Of a stretch of DNA of 48,877 bases, positions 33,645-42,708 are shown in pieces. The DNA is from Acidobacteriota bacterium (GTDB lineage: Bacteria; Acidobacteriota; Vicinamibacteria; Fen-336). A program made the translations under genes and the position numbers. The notes under the pieces were generated by a model, which saw only the letters and a list, made by a program, of their open reading frames with translations, was not told where the DNA came from and did not search any database. Position 1 is the stretch's first letter, and every line of letters starts with the position of its first letter. The stretch is taken from contig WYBL01000101.1 of the NCBI GenBank assembly GCA_011526565.1, forward strand, positions 1-48,877. Direction: 5' to 3'.

Positions 33645-34427
33645 ATGCGCCTCGACCGCCTGGCCGTCCCCGTCCTGCTGGCCCTGGCCCCCGCCCTGCA
33701 CGCCGCCGACCTCGACGAGATCAAGAAGCGCGGCACGATCCGCTTCGTCGCCGCCGCGGACGAGGACCCGCGGATGTTCGCCCACCAGGGCGGCGCCAAT
33801 CCCGGCTTCGAGCGCGAGCTGGCCGAGGGCTTCGCCGCGCTGCACAAGCTCCAGCTCGAGCCCTACGCCGCGAAGACCTACGACGACCGCATCCCCGCGG
33901 TCCAGCGCGGCGACGGCGACGTGATCATCGGCATCATCGAAACCGAGGAGCGGCGCAAGCGGGTCGACTTCACCGCCGAGGTGCTGCCCGCCCGCCACGT
34001 GGTCGTCACCCGCAAGCCGGCGGCACCCGTCGCCACCGTCGACGCCTTCAGGGCGCTCGGCAAGGTCGGCCTGCTCAAGGGCACGACCTGGGCCCAGGCC
34101 GCGATGGACGCCGGGCTGCCGGCGGCCGCGGCGATCTCCTTCGACGACCGCGACAAGATGATCCAGGCGCTGCAGTCGGGAGCCATCGAGGCGACCGTGA
34201 TGTCGGCCTCCGACGCGGTGCTGCAGATCCAGAAGGACGCGGCGCTGCAGGCGGGCGTCGTCGTCGGCGCCGAGGCCAAGGCGGCCTGGGCGGTGCGCAA
34301 GGGCGACGCCGCCCTGCAGAAGGCGATCGACGAGTACCTCGACAACGCCCGCAAGTCGGGCGCGTGGAGCCGGCTGGTCGCCAAGTACTTCGGCCCCGCG
34401 GCGCTGTCGGTGCTCGGCAAGCGCTGA
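33645..34427 (+). CDS. Periplasmic solute-binding protein, amino-acid (SBP_bac_3) type
   Basis: A 260-residue exported protein. Signal peptide 1-21 (MRLDRLAVPVLLALAPALHAA). The SBP3 core follows: LDEIKKRGTIRFVAAADEDPRMF, GFERELAEGFAALHKLQLE, IPAVQRGDGDVIIGIIETEERRKRVDFT, ALGKVGLLKGTTWAQAA. Relatives deliver polar amino acids to ABC importers. No permease or ATPase gene is adjacent; the next genes are a membrane protein and a SulP transporter. It may therefore serve a distant importer, a sensor, or a lytic transglycosylase-like system. Confidence 0.92.
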   Translation: MRLDRLAVPVLLALAPALHAADLDEIKKRGTIRFVAAADEDPRMFAHQGGANPGFERELAEGFAALHKLQLEPYAAKTYDDRIPAVQRGDGDVIIGIIETEERRKRVDFTAEVLPARHVVVTRKPAAPVATVDAFRALGKVGLLKGTTWAQAAMDAGLPAAAAISFDDRDKMIQALQSGAIEATVMSASDAVLQIQKDAALQAGVVVGAEAKAAWAVRKGDAALQKAIDEYLDNARKSGAWSRLVAKYFGPAALSVLGKR

Positions 34428-34462
34428 ACCCGCCCGCCGCAGCGACTCGCCCGCGGCGGTGC

Positions 34463-34468
34463 GAGAAT
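34463..34468 (+). promoter_or_regulatory. Possible -10 element GAGAAT before the 34476 gene
   Basis: GAGAAT ends 7 bases before the GTG at 34476. It repeats the near-leaderless geometry seen before the radical SAM, bactofilin and uvrB genes. There is no Shine-Dalgarno in the intervening bases. Read-through from the upstream gene, 48 bases away, is the alternative. Confidence 0.35.
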
Positions 34469-34475
34469 CGCGCGC

Positions 34476-35339
34476 GTGACGACTCCTCGACTCCACTCCG
34501 CCCTGCTCTGGTGCGCGGCTTTCGCGCTGATGGTGTCCGCCGCCGTCTGGCAGCGGCTCACCGGTCCCACCTACCCGCTCCGCGGTCACAGCGTCGTCGT
34601 CGGCGAAGAAGTGCGCTGGCGGCTGCTGCGCTCGGCGGTCTCGGACGCCCCGTTCCTCGTGTCGGTCCCCGCGCCCGCGGGGGTCACCGGCACCGTGCAC
34701 TGGCGGCGCTACCCGCTCGACGAGCCTTTCGCGGCCGTGCCGATGGCGCGCGACGACGGCGCGCTCGCCGCCCTGCTGCCGCACCAGGCGCCTGCCGGAA
34801 AGCTCGAGTACTACGTGGTGCTGGAGAGTGCCGCGGGCCCGCTGCGCATCCCCGAGGGCGACCCGGTGGTGATGCGCTTCAAGGGCTTCGTGCCGGCCGG
34901 GGTGCTCATCCCGCACGTGGTCGCGATGTTCGTCTCGATGATGATCGGCGTGCGCGCGGCGCTCGCCGCAACACTCGGCCGCCCGGAGGCCGGACGGCTC
35001 GCCTGGGCCGCGGTGCTCGGCATCGCGCTCGGCGGCCTCGTGCTCGGGCCGATCGTGCAGAAGTACGCGTTCGGCGCCTACTGGACGGGCTGGCCATTCG
35101 GTTCCGACCTGACCGACAACAAGACGCTCGCGATGTGGCTGGCCTGGGTGGCCGCGGTCGTGGCCGCGCGCTGGCGCCCGGCGGCCGACGATCGCGTGGC
35201 CCGCGCCGCGGTCGTCGTCGCGGCGCTCGTCATGCTCGCCGTCTACGTGGTCCCCCACAGCCTGCGCGGCAGCCAGCTCGACTACGGCAAGCTCCAGCAG
35301 GGCGGCGACGCCCACGACGCGATCACCACCGGGCGGTGA
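34476..35339 (+). CDS. Membrane protein with periplasmic beta domain, unknown function
   Basis: A 287-residue protein from a GTG. One N-terminal helix (ALLWCAAFALMVSAAVWQ) is followed by a periplasmic region of about 110 residues with beta character (PLRGHSVVVGEEVRWRLLRS, VHWRRYPLDEPF). Four helices follow (LIPHVVAMFVSMMIGVRAAL onward) with a loop DLTDNKTLAMWLAWV. I do not recognise a family. The TGA stop overlaps the GTG of the SulP gene, so it is translationally coupled and may be an accessory to that transporter (inference). Confidence 0.78.
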   Translation: MTTPRLHSALLWCAAFALMVSAAVWQRLTGPTYPLRGHSVVVGEEVRWRLLRSAVSDAPFLVSVPAPAGVTGTVHWRRYPLDEPFAAVPMARDDGALAALLPHQAPAGKLEYYVVLESAAGPLRIPEGDPVVMRFKGFVPAGVLIPHVVAMFVSMMIGVRAALAATLGRPEAGRLAWAAVLGIALGGLVLGPIVQKYAFGAYWTGWPFGSDLTDNKTLAMWLAWVAAVVAARWRPAADDRVARAAVVVAALVMLAVYVVPHSLRGSQLDYGKLQQGGDAHDAITTGR

Positions 35340-36955
35340 TCGACCGCAGCGCGCTGCGCGCCGATGCGCTGGCCGGGCTGACCGTGGCGCTGGTCGGCCT
35401 GCCCCAGTGCCTCGCGTACGCGATGATGTCCGGGCTTCCCCCGGCATACGGCCTGTCGACCGCTGTGGTCGCGGGCCTGGTCGCAGCGCTCGCCGGCCGC
35501 TCGGCTCAGATCGTCACCGGCCCCACGAACACGACGGGCCTGCTGGTGCTCGGGGCGCTGGCCCCCCACCTCGGCCCCAACGGCGTGCTCGGTCCCGAGG
35601 GCCTGCCGGTGCTGGCCACGCTCACCCTGCTCGCGGGGCTGATCCGTCTGGTCGCTGCAGCCGGGGGCGGCGCCCACCTGATCCGCTTCCTGCCGGAGTC
35701 CGTGCTGGTCGGCTTCACGGCCGGCGCGGGCCTGCTGATCGCCGCCATGCAGGTCGACGAGGCGCTCGGCCTCACGACCGTCACGGCGAGCAACCTGGCG
35801 GGCGAGCTGGCGGCCGTCGCGGCCTCGCTCGGCGGCATCCGCGTCCTGGCGTTGCTAGTCACCGTGGGAACCGTCGCGGCACTTTCCTACGGCAGCCGCT
35901 TCGCGCCGGATCGCCCGCTGGCGCTGCTCGCGGTGATCGTGGCCGCCTCGCTGGCCGCCTTCTTCGAGCTCGGCACGGCGGAGGGCCTGCCGCTGGTGGC
36001 CGAGCGGGCCGCGGTGCCCGGCGCGTGGCCGCCCGGCGCCTGGCCGGACCTCGACCTCGGGCTCGTGCAGCGGATGATGGTCCCGGCTTCCGCGATCGTG
36101 CTGCTCGGCACGCTCGAGCTGGCCGTCTCCGCCCGCGCGGGCGGCGCCCGGCCCGACCTGCGGCGCGAGATGCAGGCCCAGGGCTGGGCCAACGCGATCG
36201 GCGCCCTGGCCTCGGCGATGCCGGCCTCGGCCAGCCTCACGAGGTCGGCGCTGCTGCGGATCGGCGGGGCCCGGACGCGGATGGCGCCCGCGATCGCGGC
36301 GCTGCTCACGCTGCCGATCCTGCTGTTCGCCGGGCCGCTCGTCGGGTTCGTGCCCCAGGCCAGCCTGGCGGGGGTGCTCGTGTACACGGCCTGGCGGATG
36401 CCCGACTGGACCGCGATCCGCCGGTTGTGGAACGCGACGCCGGAGACGCGGCTGCTACTGGTCGTCACCCTCGCCGCGACGCTGCTGCTGCCGCTCGAGT
36501 GGGCCGTGCTGCTGGGCTCGGGCACCGGGCTCGTGATCCACCTCGCCCGCACGGCAGCCCCGCGGCTGCGGCTGCTCAAGCCCGCCGGCGAGCGCCTGGT
36601 GCCGACGCTGCCGGGCGAGCAGCCGGACGCGGTCGTGCTCGAGGTCAGCGGCGACCTGCACTACGCCGCCGTGCCGCCGTTCCTGACCGAGGCGGAGCGG
36701 CTGATCCCCGACCGCTGCCGCCACGTGGTGATCGACCTCTCGCACGCCCACGAGATCCGCTTCACGGCGCTCACGGCACTCGAGCAGCTCGCGGAGGAGG
36801 CGCGCCACGACGGCGCGACGCTGATGCTCTCGGGCGTGGACGACGAGATGAGCACGCTGATCGAGCGCTCGGGCAGCGCGCTGCCGTGGCAGCCGGCCGA
36901 AGCCGAGCCCGGCCTCAGCGCCCGCCGCGCGCTGGAGCGCCTGCGCGCGGAGTAG
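35336..36955 (+). CDS. SulP family anion transporter with STAS domain
   Basis: A 539-residue transporter. Residues 1-420 are the SulP core with about 12-14 helices: GLTVALVGLPQCLAYAMMSGLPPAYGLSTAVVAGLVAALAGRSAQIVTGPTNTT, the signature of the SLC26/SulP family. Residues about 430-530 form a STAS domain (VVLEVSGDLHYAA, HVVIDLSHAHEIRFTALTAL). The usual D-S-S/T-G tetrad of STAS domains reads R-F-T-A here, so the classical phosphorylated serine is missing. Substrates could be sulfate, bicarbonate, or dicarboxylates. The start GTG overlaps the upstream stop. Confidence 0.93.
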   Translation: MIDRSALRADALAGLTVALVGLPQCLAYAMMSGLPPAYGLSTAVVAGLVAALAGRSAQIVTGPTNTTGLLVLGALAPHLGPNGVLGPEGLPVLATLTLLAGLIRLVAAAGGGAHLIRFLPESVLVGFTAGAGLLIAAMQVDEALGLTTVTASNLAGELAAVAASLGGIRVLALLVTVGTVAALSYGSRFAPDRPLALLAVIVAASLAAFFELGTAEGLPLVAERAAVPGAWPPGAWPDLDLGLVQRMMVPASAIVLLGTLELAVSARAGGARPDLRREMQAQGWANAIGALASAMPASASLTRSALLRIGGARTRMAPAIAALLTLPILLFAGPLVGFVPQASLAGVLVYTAWRMPDWTAIRRLWNATPETRLLLVVTLAATLLLPLEWAVLLGSGTGLVIHLARTAAPRLRLLKPAGERLVPTLPGEQPDAVVLEVSGDLHYAAVPPFLTEAERLIPDRCRHVVIDLSHAHEIRFTALTALEQLAEEARHDGATLMLSGVDDEMSTLIERSGSALPWQPAEAEPGLSARRALERLRAE

Positions 36956-36989
36956 CGTTCGCGGCAGAATCCCCGCACAGGAGGCGTCG

Positions 36990-38603
36990 ATGACCGACCG
37001 ACCGCCACTCGCGGCCCTCTTCCCCGGGGCCGTGCCCGCGGATGCAGGCCTGGCGGCCCCCGTCGTCCAGGACCGCTACCTCTGCGGTGGAACGCTGCGC
37101 CCCTGGGGCGGCCCCCACGAGGACGTCATCTCGCCGGTGTGGGAGCCCGCGCCACTGCAGCCGCGGGTGATCGGGCGGGCGCCGGCGCTGGGTGAAGCGC
37201 AGGCGCTGGAGGTGCTCGACGCGGCCGCGAGCGCCTGGGATCGCGGCCGCGGCGAGTGGCCGACGATGCCGGTCGCCGCGCGCCTGCGCTGCCTCGAGGA
37301 GTTCGTGCGGCGATTGCGGTCCGCGCGCGAGGAGGTCGTCCGCCTGCTGATGTGGGAGATCGGCAAGAACCGCGCCGACTCCGAGAAGGAGTTCGACCGC
37401 ACGGTCGACTACCTACGCGACACCGTGGAGGCGGTCAAGGATCTCGACCGCGCGTCGTCGCGCTTCGCGCTGGAGCAGGGCATCGCCGGCCAGATCCGCC
37501 GCGCCCCGCTCGGCGTGACGCTGTGCATGGGGCCCTTCAACTATCCCCTCAACGAGACCTTCACGACGCTGATCCCGGCACTCGTGATGGGCAACCCCGT
37601 GATCTTCAAGCCGCCGCGCTTCGGCGTGCTGCTGTTCGCGCCGCTGCTGGCCGCGTTCGCGGAGTCGTTCCCGCCGGGCGTCGTCGGCTCGATCCACGGC
37701 GACGGCCGGGTGATCGTCGGGCCGCTGATCGGCTCCGGCCGGGTCGACGTGCTCGCCTTCATCGGCACCAGCCGGGTGGCGTCGCTGATCCGCGCCCAGC
37801 ACCCGAAGCCGCACCGCCTGCGCTGCGTGCTCGGCCTCGAGGCGAAGAACCCGGCGATCGTGCTGGAGGACGCCGACCTCGACCTCGCCGTCGCCGAGTG
37901 CGTGCAGGGCGCGCTGTCGTTCAACGGCCAGCGCTGCACGGCGATCAAGCTGGTGTTCGTCCACGAGCGCGTCGCCGACGCCTTCGTCGCGCGGCTCGCG
38001 GCGGCCGTCGACGCGCTCGTGCCCGGCATGCCGTGGGACCCGGGCGCCCAGGTCACGCCGCTGCCCGAGCCGGGCAAGGCGGCGGCGATGGCCGCGTTCG
38101 TCGAGGACGCCGTGGCGCGAGGCGCCCGCGTGGCCAACGCGCGCGGCGGCGAGAGCGCCGGCAGCCTGTACTTCCCCGCCGTCGTCGACGGCGTCACGCC
38201 CGCGATGCGGCTCTACCGCGAGGAGCAGTTCGGCCCGCTGGTGCCGGTGGTGCGTTTCGCGTCGCTCGAGGAGCCGGTGCAGGCCATCACCGAGTCCGAC
38301 TACGGCCAGCAGGTGGCGCTGTTCGGCCGCGACCCCGCGGCGCTCTCGGCCTTGATCGACCCGCTCGTCAACCAGGTCTGCCGCGTCAACCTCAACTCGC
38401 AGTGCCAGCGCGGACCCGACAGCTTCCCCTTCACCGGCCGCAAGGACTCCGCGGAGGGCACGCTGTCGGTCTCCGACGCGCTGCGCGTGTTCTCGATCCG
38501 CACCCTGGTCGCCGCCAAGCAGACGCCGGCCAACACCGCGATCCTGGAAGACGTGCTGCGCCACCGCCGCTCCAGCTTCCTCTCCACCGACTTCCTGTTC
38601 TGA
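36990..38603 (+). CDS. NADP-dependent aldehyde dehydrogenase, GapN-like
   Basis: A 537-residue ALDH. Nucleotide-binding MGPFNYPLNETFTTLIPAL and GNPVIFKPPR with Lys207, Glu284 in LGLEAKNPAIVLEDADLD, and the catalytic Cys316 in FNGQRCTAIK. NLNSQCQRGPDSFPFTGRKDS near residue 475 is typical of non-phosphorylating glyceraldehyde-3-phosphate dehydrogenases (plant/archaeal GapN group). It would oxidise glyceraldehyde-3-phosphate to 3-phosphoglycerate with NADP+, or a related aldehyde. AGGAGG (36979-36984) precedes the ATG, and CAGAAT at 36965 may be a -10. Family is firm; substrate is inferred. Confidence 0.9.
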   Translation: MTDRPPLAALFPGAVPADAGLAAPVVQDRYLCGGTLRPWGGPHEDVISPVWEPAPLQPRVIGRAPALGEAQALEVLDAAASAWDRGRGEWPTMPVAARLRCLEEFVRRLRSAREEVVRLLMWEIGKNRADSEKEFDRTVDYLRDTVEAVKDLDRASSRFALEQGIAGQIRRAPLGVTLCMGPFNYPLNETFTTLIPALVMGNPVIFKPPRFGVLLFAPLLAAFAESFPPGVVGSIHGDGRVIVGPLIGSGRVDVLAFIGTSRVASLIRAQHPKPHRLRCVLGLEAKNPAIVLEDADLDLAVAECVQGALSFNGQRCTAIKLVFVHERVADAFVARLAAAVDALVPGMPWDPGAQVTPLPEPGKAAAMAAFVEDAVARGARVANARGGESAGSLYFPAVVDGVTPAMRLYREEQFGPLVPVVRFASLEEPVQAITESDYGQQVALFGRDPAALSALIDPLVNQVCRVNLNSQCQRGPDSFPFTGRKDSAEGTLSVSDALRVFSIRTLVAAKQTPANTAILEDVLRHRRSSFLSTDFLF

Positions 38604-39253
38604 TGCGACGCCTCGGCGCTCTGCGGATCGTTCTCGGGCCGCTCGGCTCGCTCGTCGCGGCTCTGCTGGCGGTGGCGTTGCTCGCGGCGCTGGCCGCCTC
38701 GGTTTCCGACGAGGAGTTGCCGGCTGCCGGCGGCCTCGTCGGCGGCCTCGTGGTGGCCGGGGCCATCGGCCGCGAGCGCTCCCGGCTGCGCCGGATCGCG
38801 CTGATCGGCCTGCCGGTCGTCTGCGTCGTGGGGCTGAAAGCGTGCACGGAGACAGGTGCCGGGCCCGTGACGCGCGCGTGGTCGGTCGTCGTGATGGCGG
38901 CGCTGACGGCGATGGTGGCCTTGACCGTTCGACTCGAGCCCGCGCGGTCCGAGGCGCCCGCCCCCGGGACTTCAGCGGCTCCGGACGCCGTCCAGCGCCG
39001 GTTCCGGCGCGGCCAGTTCCTCGCGCTGGGCGCGGTCGTGGCCTGGGTCCTGGGGCTCGGCTCCTGCGCGGTCGCGTCGACGACCGACGCGACGAACCTC
39101 GCGATCGCGGGCGCGGTGGTGGGCCTGTTCCTGATGCTGGTCCCACCGCTGTTGCTGCCGCGCCTGCTGCGCTGCCCGGCCTGCGGCTACGAGACGCTGT
39201 GGCAGGGCGTGGCGCCTGAGGCCTGCCGCTCCTGCGGCGTCCGCCTGCGCTGA
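38603..39253 (+). CDS. Membrane protein with C-terminal zinc ribbon
   Basis: A 216-residue protein whose ATG shares a base with the aldehyde dehydrogenase stop (TGATG). About five helices occur: IVLGPLGSLVAALLAVALLAALA, LVGGLVVAGA, LIGLPVVCVVGLKA, VVMAALTAMVALTVRL and a late pair. A cytoplasmic Cys4 ribbon ends the protein (RCPACGYE and CRSCGVRLR). The layout resembles small uncharacterised membrane proteins with zinc ribbons. No function can be assigned. Converges with the sensor gene, 9 bases away. Confidence 0.78.
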   Translation: MRRLGALRIVLGPLGSLVAALLAVALLAALAASVSDEELPAAGGLVGGLVVAGAIGRERSRLRRIALIGLPVVCVVGLKACTETGAGPVTRAWSVVVMAALTAMVALTVRLEPARSEAPAPGTSAAPDAVQRRFRRGQFLALGAVVAWVLGLGSCAVASTTDATNLAIAGAVVGLFLMLVPPLLLPRLLRCPACGYETLWQGVAPEACRSCGVRLR

Positions 39254-39262
39254 GCGGCTTCG

Positions 39263-42200
39263 TCAGCCTCGTGGGACGAGCGGCAGCGGCGCGAGGTCGG
39301 GATCGACCCAGGTCGCGCGGGCGTCGTCGGCGAACAGGCGCTCGCGGGTCCAGTGGCGCGCCCACAGGTCCTTGTCGAGCAGGTGCGGGGCGCGGGCGAC
39401 GAAAGCGTCGAAGCTCTCGCCGGCCTGCGGCCCGGCGGCGCGGCAGGCCTCGATCCAGAACTGCGTCAGCGTCTCGTGGTAGAGCCCCGTCGCGCCCTTC
39501 ACCTGCGCGAAGTGGCGGATGCCGTCGCGGATCGCGTCCGCCGCGCCCGCTCCGTGGCGGCGCAGCATCAGCCACGCCATCCGCACGTGGTCGCGGTGGC
39601 TGAAGGCCGGCAGCGTGCCCGCCTCGAACTGTTCCAGGAACTCCTCGTCGCTCAGCGCGCCGACCGGCGCCGCCGCCCCGCTGGCCGGCGAGCCCTCGCG
39701 CACGCGGTCGCGGCCCGCCTGCTTCGCACGATAGAGACCGTCGTCGGCGCGGGCCACCACGTCGGCCGGATAGCCGCCACGCTCGGGCTGCGCCCAACCG
39801 ACGCCGACGCTGACCGTCACGTGCGCCGCCGCCGTCGAGCCCGGGTGCGGCAGGGCGAGTCCGGCGATGCGCTGGCGCACGTGCTCGGCCGCGGCCAGCG
39901 CTGCCTCCCGGCTCGCGCCCGGCAGCAGGACCACGAACTCCTCGCCTCCGTACCGCGCCACCAGTTCGCCCGCCCGGGTGTGGGCGGCCGCGAACTCGGC
40001 GGCCACCCGCCGCAGGCACTCGTCGCCCGCCAGGTGGCCCAGCGCGTCGTTGTAGGCCTTGAAGCAGTCGACGTCGAGCAGCAGCAGGCCGAGCGGCGTG
40101 CGCTGGCGGGTCGCCCGCCGCCACTCTTCGTCGAGCGCCTCGTCGAAGCGGCGGCGGTTCCCGACGCCGGTGAGCGGGTCCTCGCGGGAGAGCTGGGCCA
40201 GCCGCTCGTTCGCCTGCGCCAGGTCGGTCGTGCGCTCCGCCACCGCGCGCTCGAGCATCGACTTCTCCGCCAGCAGCCGGCGCTGGCGCCTGCGGAGGAG
40301 CTCCACGAGGGCCAGCGCCACCGCGGTCAGTGCGCCGAAGCGGACCGAGGCCCGCTCCCACCACGCGGCGACGATCTCGACGGGCACCTCGAGCGGGACG
40401 CTGGGGCGCCCCGCGTAGTCGCGGGCTTCCACCCGCAGCCGGTACTGCCCCGGCGGCAGCGCGCCGTAGACGTGGACGTTCTCCGGCCGCCACGGCCCGG
40501 GCTCGGGGTCGTAGCCGACGAGCTGCCAGCGGAAGCGGCTCTCGTTCTCGCGCTGCCACGACAGCAGCGCCACCTCGAACTTCAGCTCGCGCGTGTGCGA
40601 AGGCAGCGCCACCGCGGACCCGTCGAGCTCCCGGCCGTCGGCACTGGCCCGCATCAGTCGCAGCGGCTTGGGCTGCCTGTCGGCGACGGCCAGATCCGGC
40701 TCGTAGACCGAGAGGCCGGCCAGGGTGCCCGCCCAGTAGCGGTCGTGGGCGTCGACGAACTGCGCGTTGGTGTTGCACTCCTCGTGCACGAGGCCGTCGC
40801 TGCGGCGGAACACGCGCTCCGCGTAGCCGCCGCCCGGGGCGGGAGTCAGCAGTTGCACGCCGGCCTCCGTGCAGACGTAGATCCGCCCGCGCGAGTCGGC
40901 CAGGGCGCTGTAGACGGTGGCGACGGGCGGGGACGGCAGCTCGCTGGCCGGCAGCACGCGGGGTCGCAGCGGCTCGGCGACGTCGATGCGCTGCAGTCCG
41001 CTGGCGTAGCTGCCCACCCACAGCACGGCGCGCCCGTTGCGGTCGGGGATCAGCGAGAGCCCGAGCAGGTCGACGTCGGCGAGGCCCTGCTCGCGGCCGA
41101 ACAGGGTCCACTCGGTCCCGTCGAAGCGGGCGAGGCCCTGATTGGTCGTGGCCCACAGCCAGCTCCGGCCGCCGCCGTCGACGTGTTCCAGCAGCCTCGT
41201 GACCCGCCACTGCCCGACCGCCGTCGGCGCGCGGAAGGCCGTCCAGGTGCCGCCGGCCAGGCGGTAGATCCCGCTCTGCCGGGTCGCCACCCACAGCTCG
41301 TGGCGCCCTCCCGCGGTGCGCGCGATCAGGTCCATCACGTGCTGCCCGTCGTCCTTCGGCCAGGGAGTCGGCACGCGCTCGAAGCGAGGGCCCTCGTGGA
41401 CGCGCAGCAACTCGCCCGGGGTCACCGAGACGAACAGCGTCGGCGACACGCCGCTCGCCTCCGGGGCCCGGACCACGAGTCGGGCGTTGGACTCCGAAGG
41501 CCAGCCGTCGGCCCGGCCGAAGGTCCGCCAGCGCCCCCGCTCGAAGAGGCTGAGTCCTTCGCCCGAGGACGTCACCCACAGCCGCTCGCCGCCACGGCCG
41601 TCGGGCTCGACGAGCACGCCGAACACGCCGTTCGACCGTGCCCCGAGCAGGGCCGCGGTCCGCCACGGGCTGCCGCCGAGGACCGTGCGGGCGATGCCAC
41701 CCTCGGTCGCCACCCACAGCATCGGGGCTCTTCCAGAGCAGCAGGTTGCGCACGGCGCTCGAGGGCAGGCCGTGACGGCGATCGAAGACGACGACCTCGT
41801 CGCCGCGGACCCGCAGCACGCCGCCGCGGGTGGACGCCCACACCGTGCGCACTCCGGAGGTCGATTGGCTCGCCTGCAGGTTGTAGACGATCCGGGTGTC
41901 GGGCCCGTCGGCGACAGGCACGACCCGCTCGAGCCCCGTCGCGTCGAGGCGATAGAGGCCTCGCCCGTAGGTCGCGATCCACAGCTCTTCCGCCCCGCGG
42001 TGGCGGGTGACCACGACGTCGTCGATCTGCGCGGCGTCGAAACCGGGCGCGGAGAAGCGCTCCCACCGGCCACCGGCCGGCCGCGTCCAGAGGCCGTCGT
42101 TGAAGGTCGCGGCCCAAAGGCGCTCGCCACCCAGGAGCTCGCGGGTGCGCGCGAGACCGTGGGACCGGCCGGGCGGAAGCTGAGTGTTGCCGGGATCGGC

Positions 42201-42695
42201 CTGCCAGCGGTTCCCGGAGCGCCGGAAGAGCCCGGCATCGGCCGACAGCGCCCACAGCTCGGGGCCGTCGCGGCCCGCGAGCTCGAGCACGCGGAAGAAC
42301 AGGTCGGTGGGCAGCCCCGTCGCGGTCGACTCGACGGTCCAGCGCCCGTGCTCGAGCCGCGCCAGGCCACCCGCCTGCAGCGCGACCCACAGCGTTCCCG
42401 AGGCGTCGAGGTGGAAGAAGTTGGCCCGCCCCGGCACGTCGCCCGGCAGCGCCTGGGGCGCCCAGCGGTGCCCGTCGTAGCGGCTGAGCCCCTGCGCCGA
42501 ACTGGCCCAGGCAAAGCCGACGGCGTCGACGGCGACACTCGTGACCGCCGACTCCGGCACCCCGTCGCGGACCGAGAAGGTCGTGAAGGTCGGCGAGCCG
42601 AGGGCCCCGAGGTCGAGCGGCGCGGGCGGCTCTCCAGCCGCCGCAGTGACCGTCGCGAGCGCGACGAGCAGGAAGGCCGACGCGAAACGGCGCAT
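39263..42695 (-). CDS. Double-propeller/Y_Y_Y sensor diguanylate cyclase with extra C-terminal domain (one frameshift)
   Basis: About 1143 residues if one base is removed from GGGG at 41724-41727 (minus-strand CCCC); without this the product stops making sense near residue 323. Order: signal peptide (1-21), two Reg_prop beta-propellers with LWVA/LWATT blade motifs (about 30-650), a Y_Y_Y Ig-like domain (FRWQLVGYDPEPGPW, GQYRLRVEARDYAG), a transmembrane helix near 790, a coiled coil, then GGDEF (SREDPLTGVGNRRRFDEAL, active ARYGGEEFVVLLPGA near 915). The inhibitory site reads RAGE, not RxxD, so product inhibition may be lost. Residues about 1013-1143 are an extra helical domain (FSHRDHVRMAWLMLRRHG, GLYHETLTQFW). 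It starts 13 bases after the ABC exporter gene. Confidence 0.88.
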
Positions 42696-42708
42696 GGGGC
42701 TCCCCGGG

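Noticed and set aside
33645..36955. A complete ABC amino-acid importer
   Set aside because: The genes after the binding protein are a non-ABC membrane protein and a SulP transporter. No permease or ATPase of that class is present.
37413..42695. A very long minus-strand open frame covering the sensor gene and the aldehyde dehydrogenase region
   Set aside because: Only its first third (42695 to about 41725) reads as protein. The rest is low-complexity Arg/Ala/Pro antisense or off-frame to the real genes and arises from high GC with few stops.
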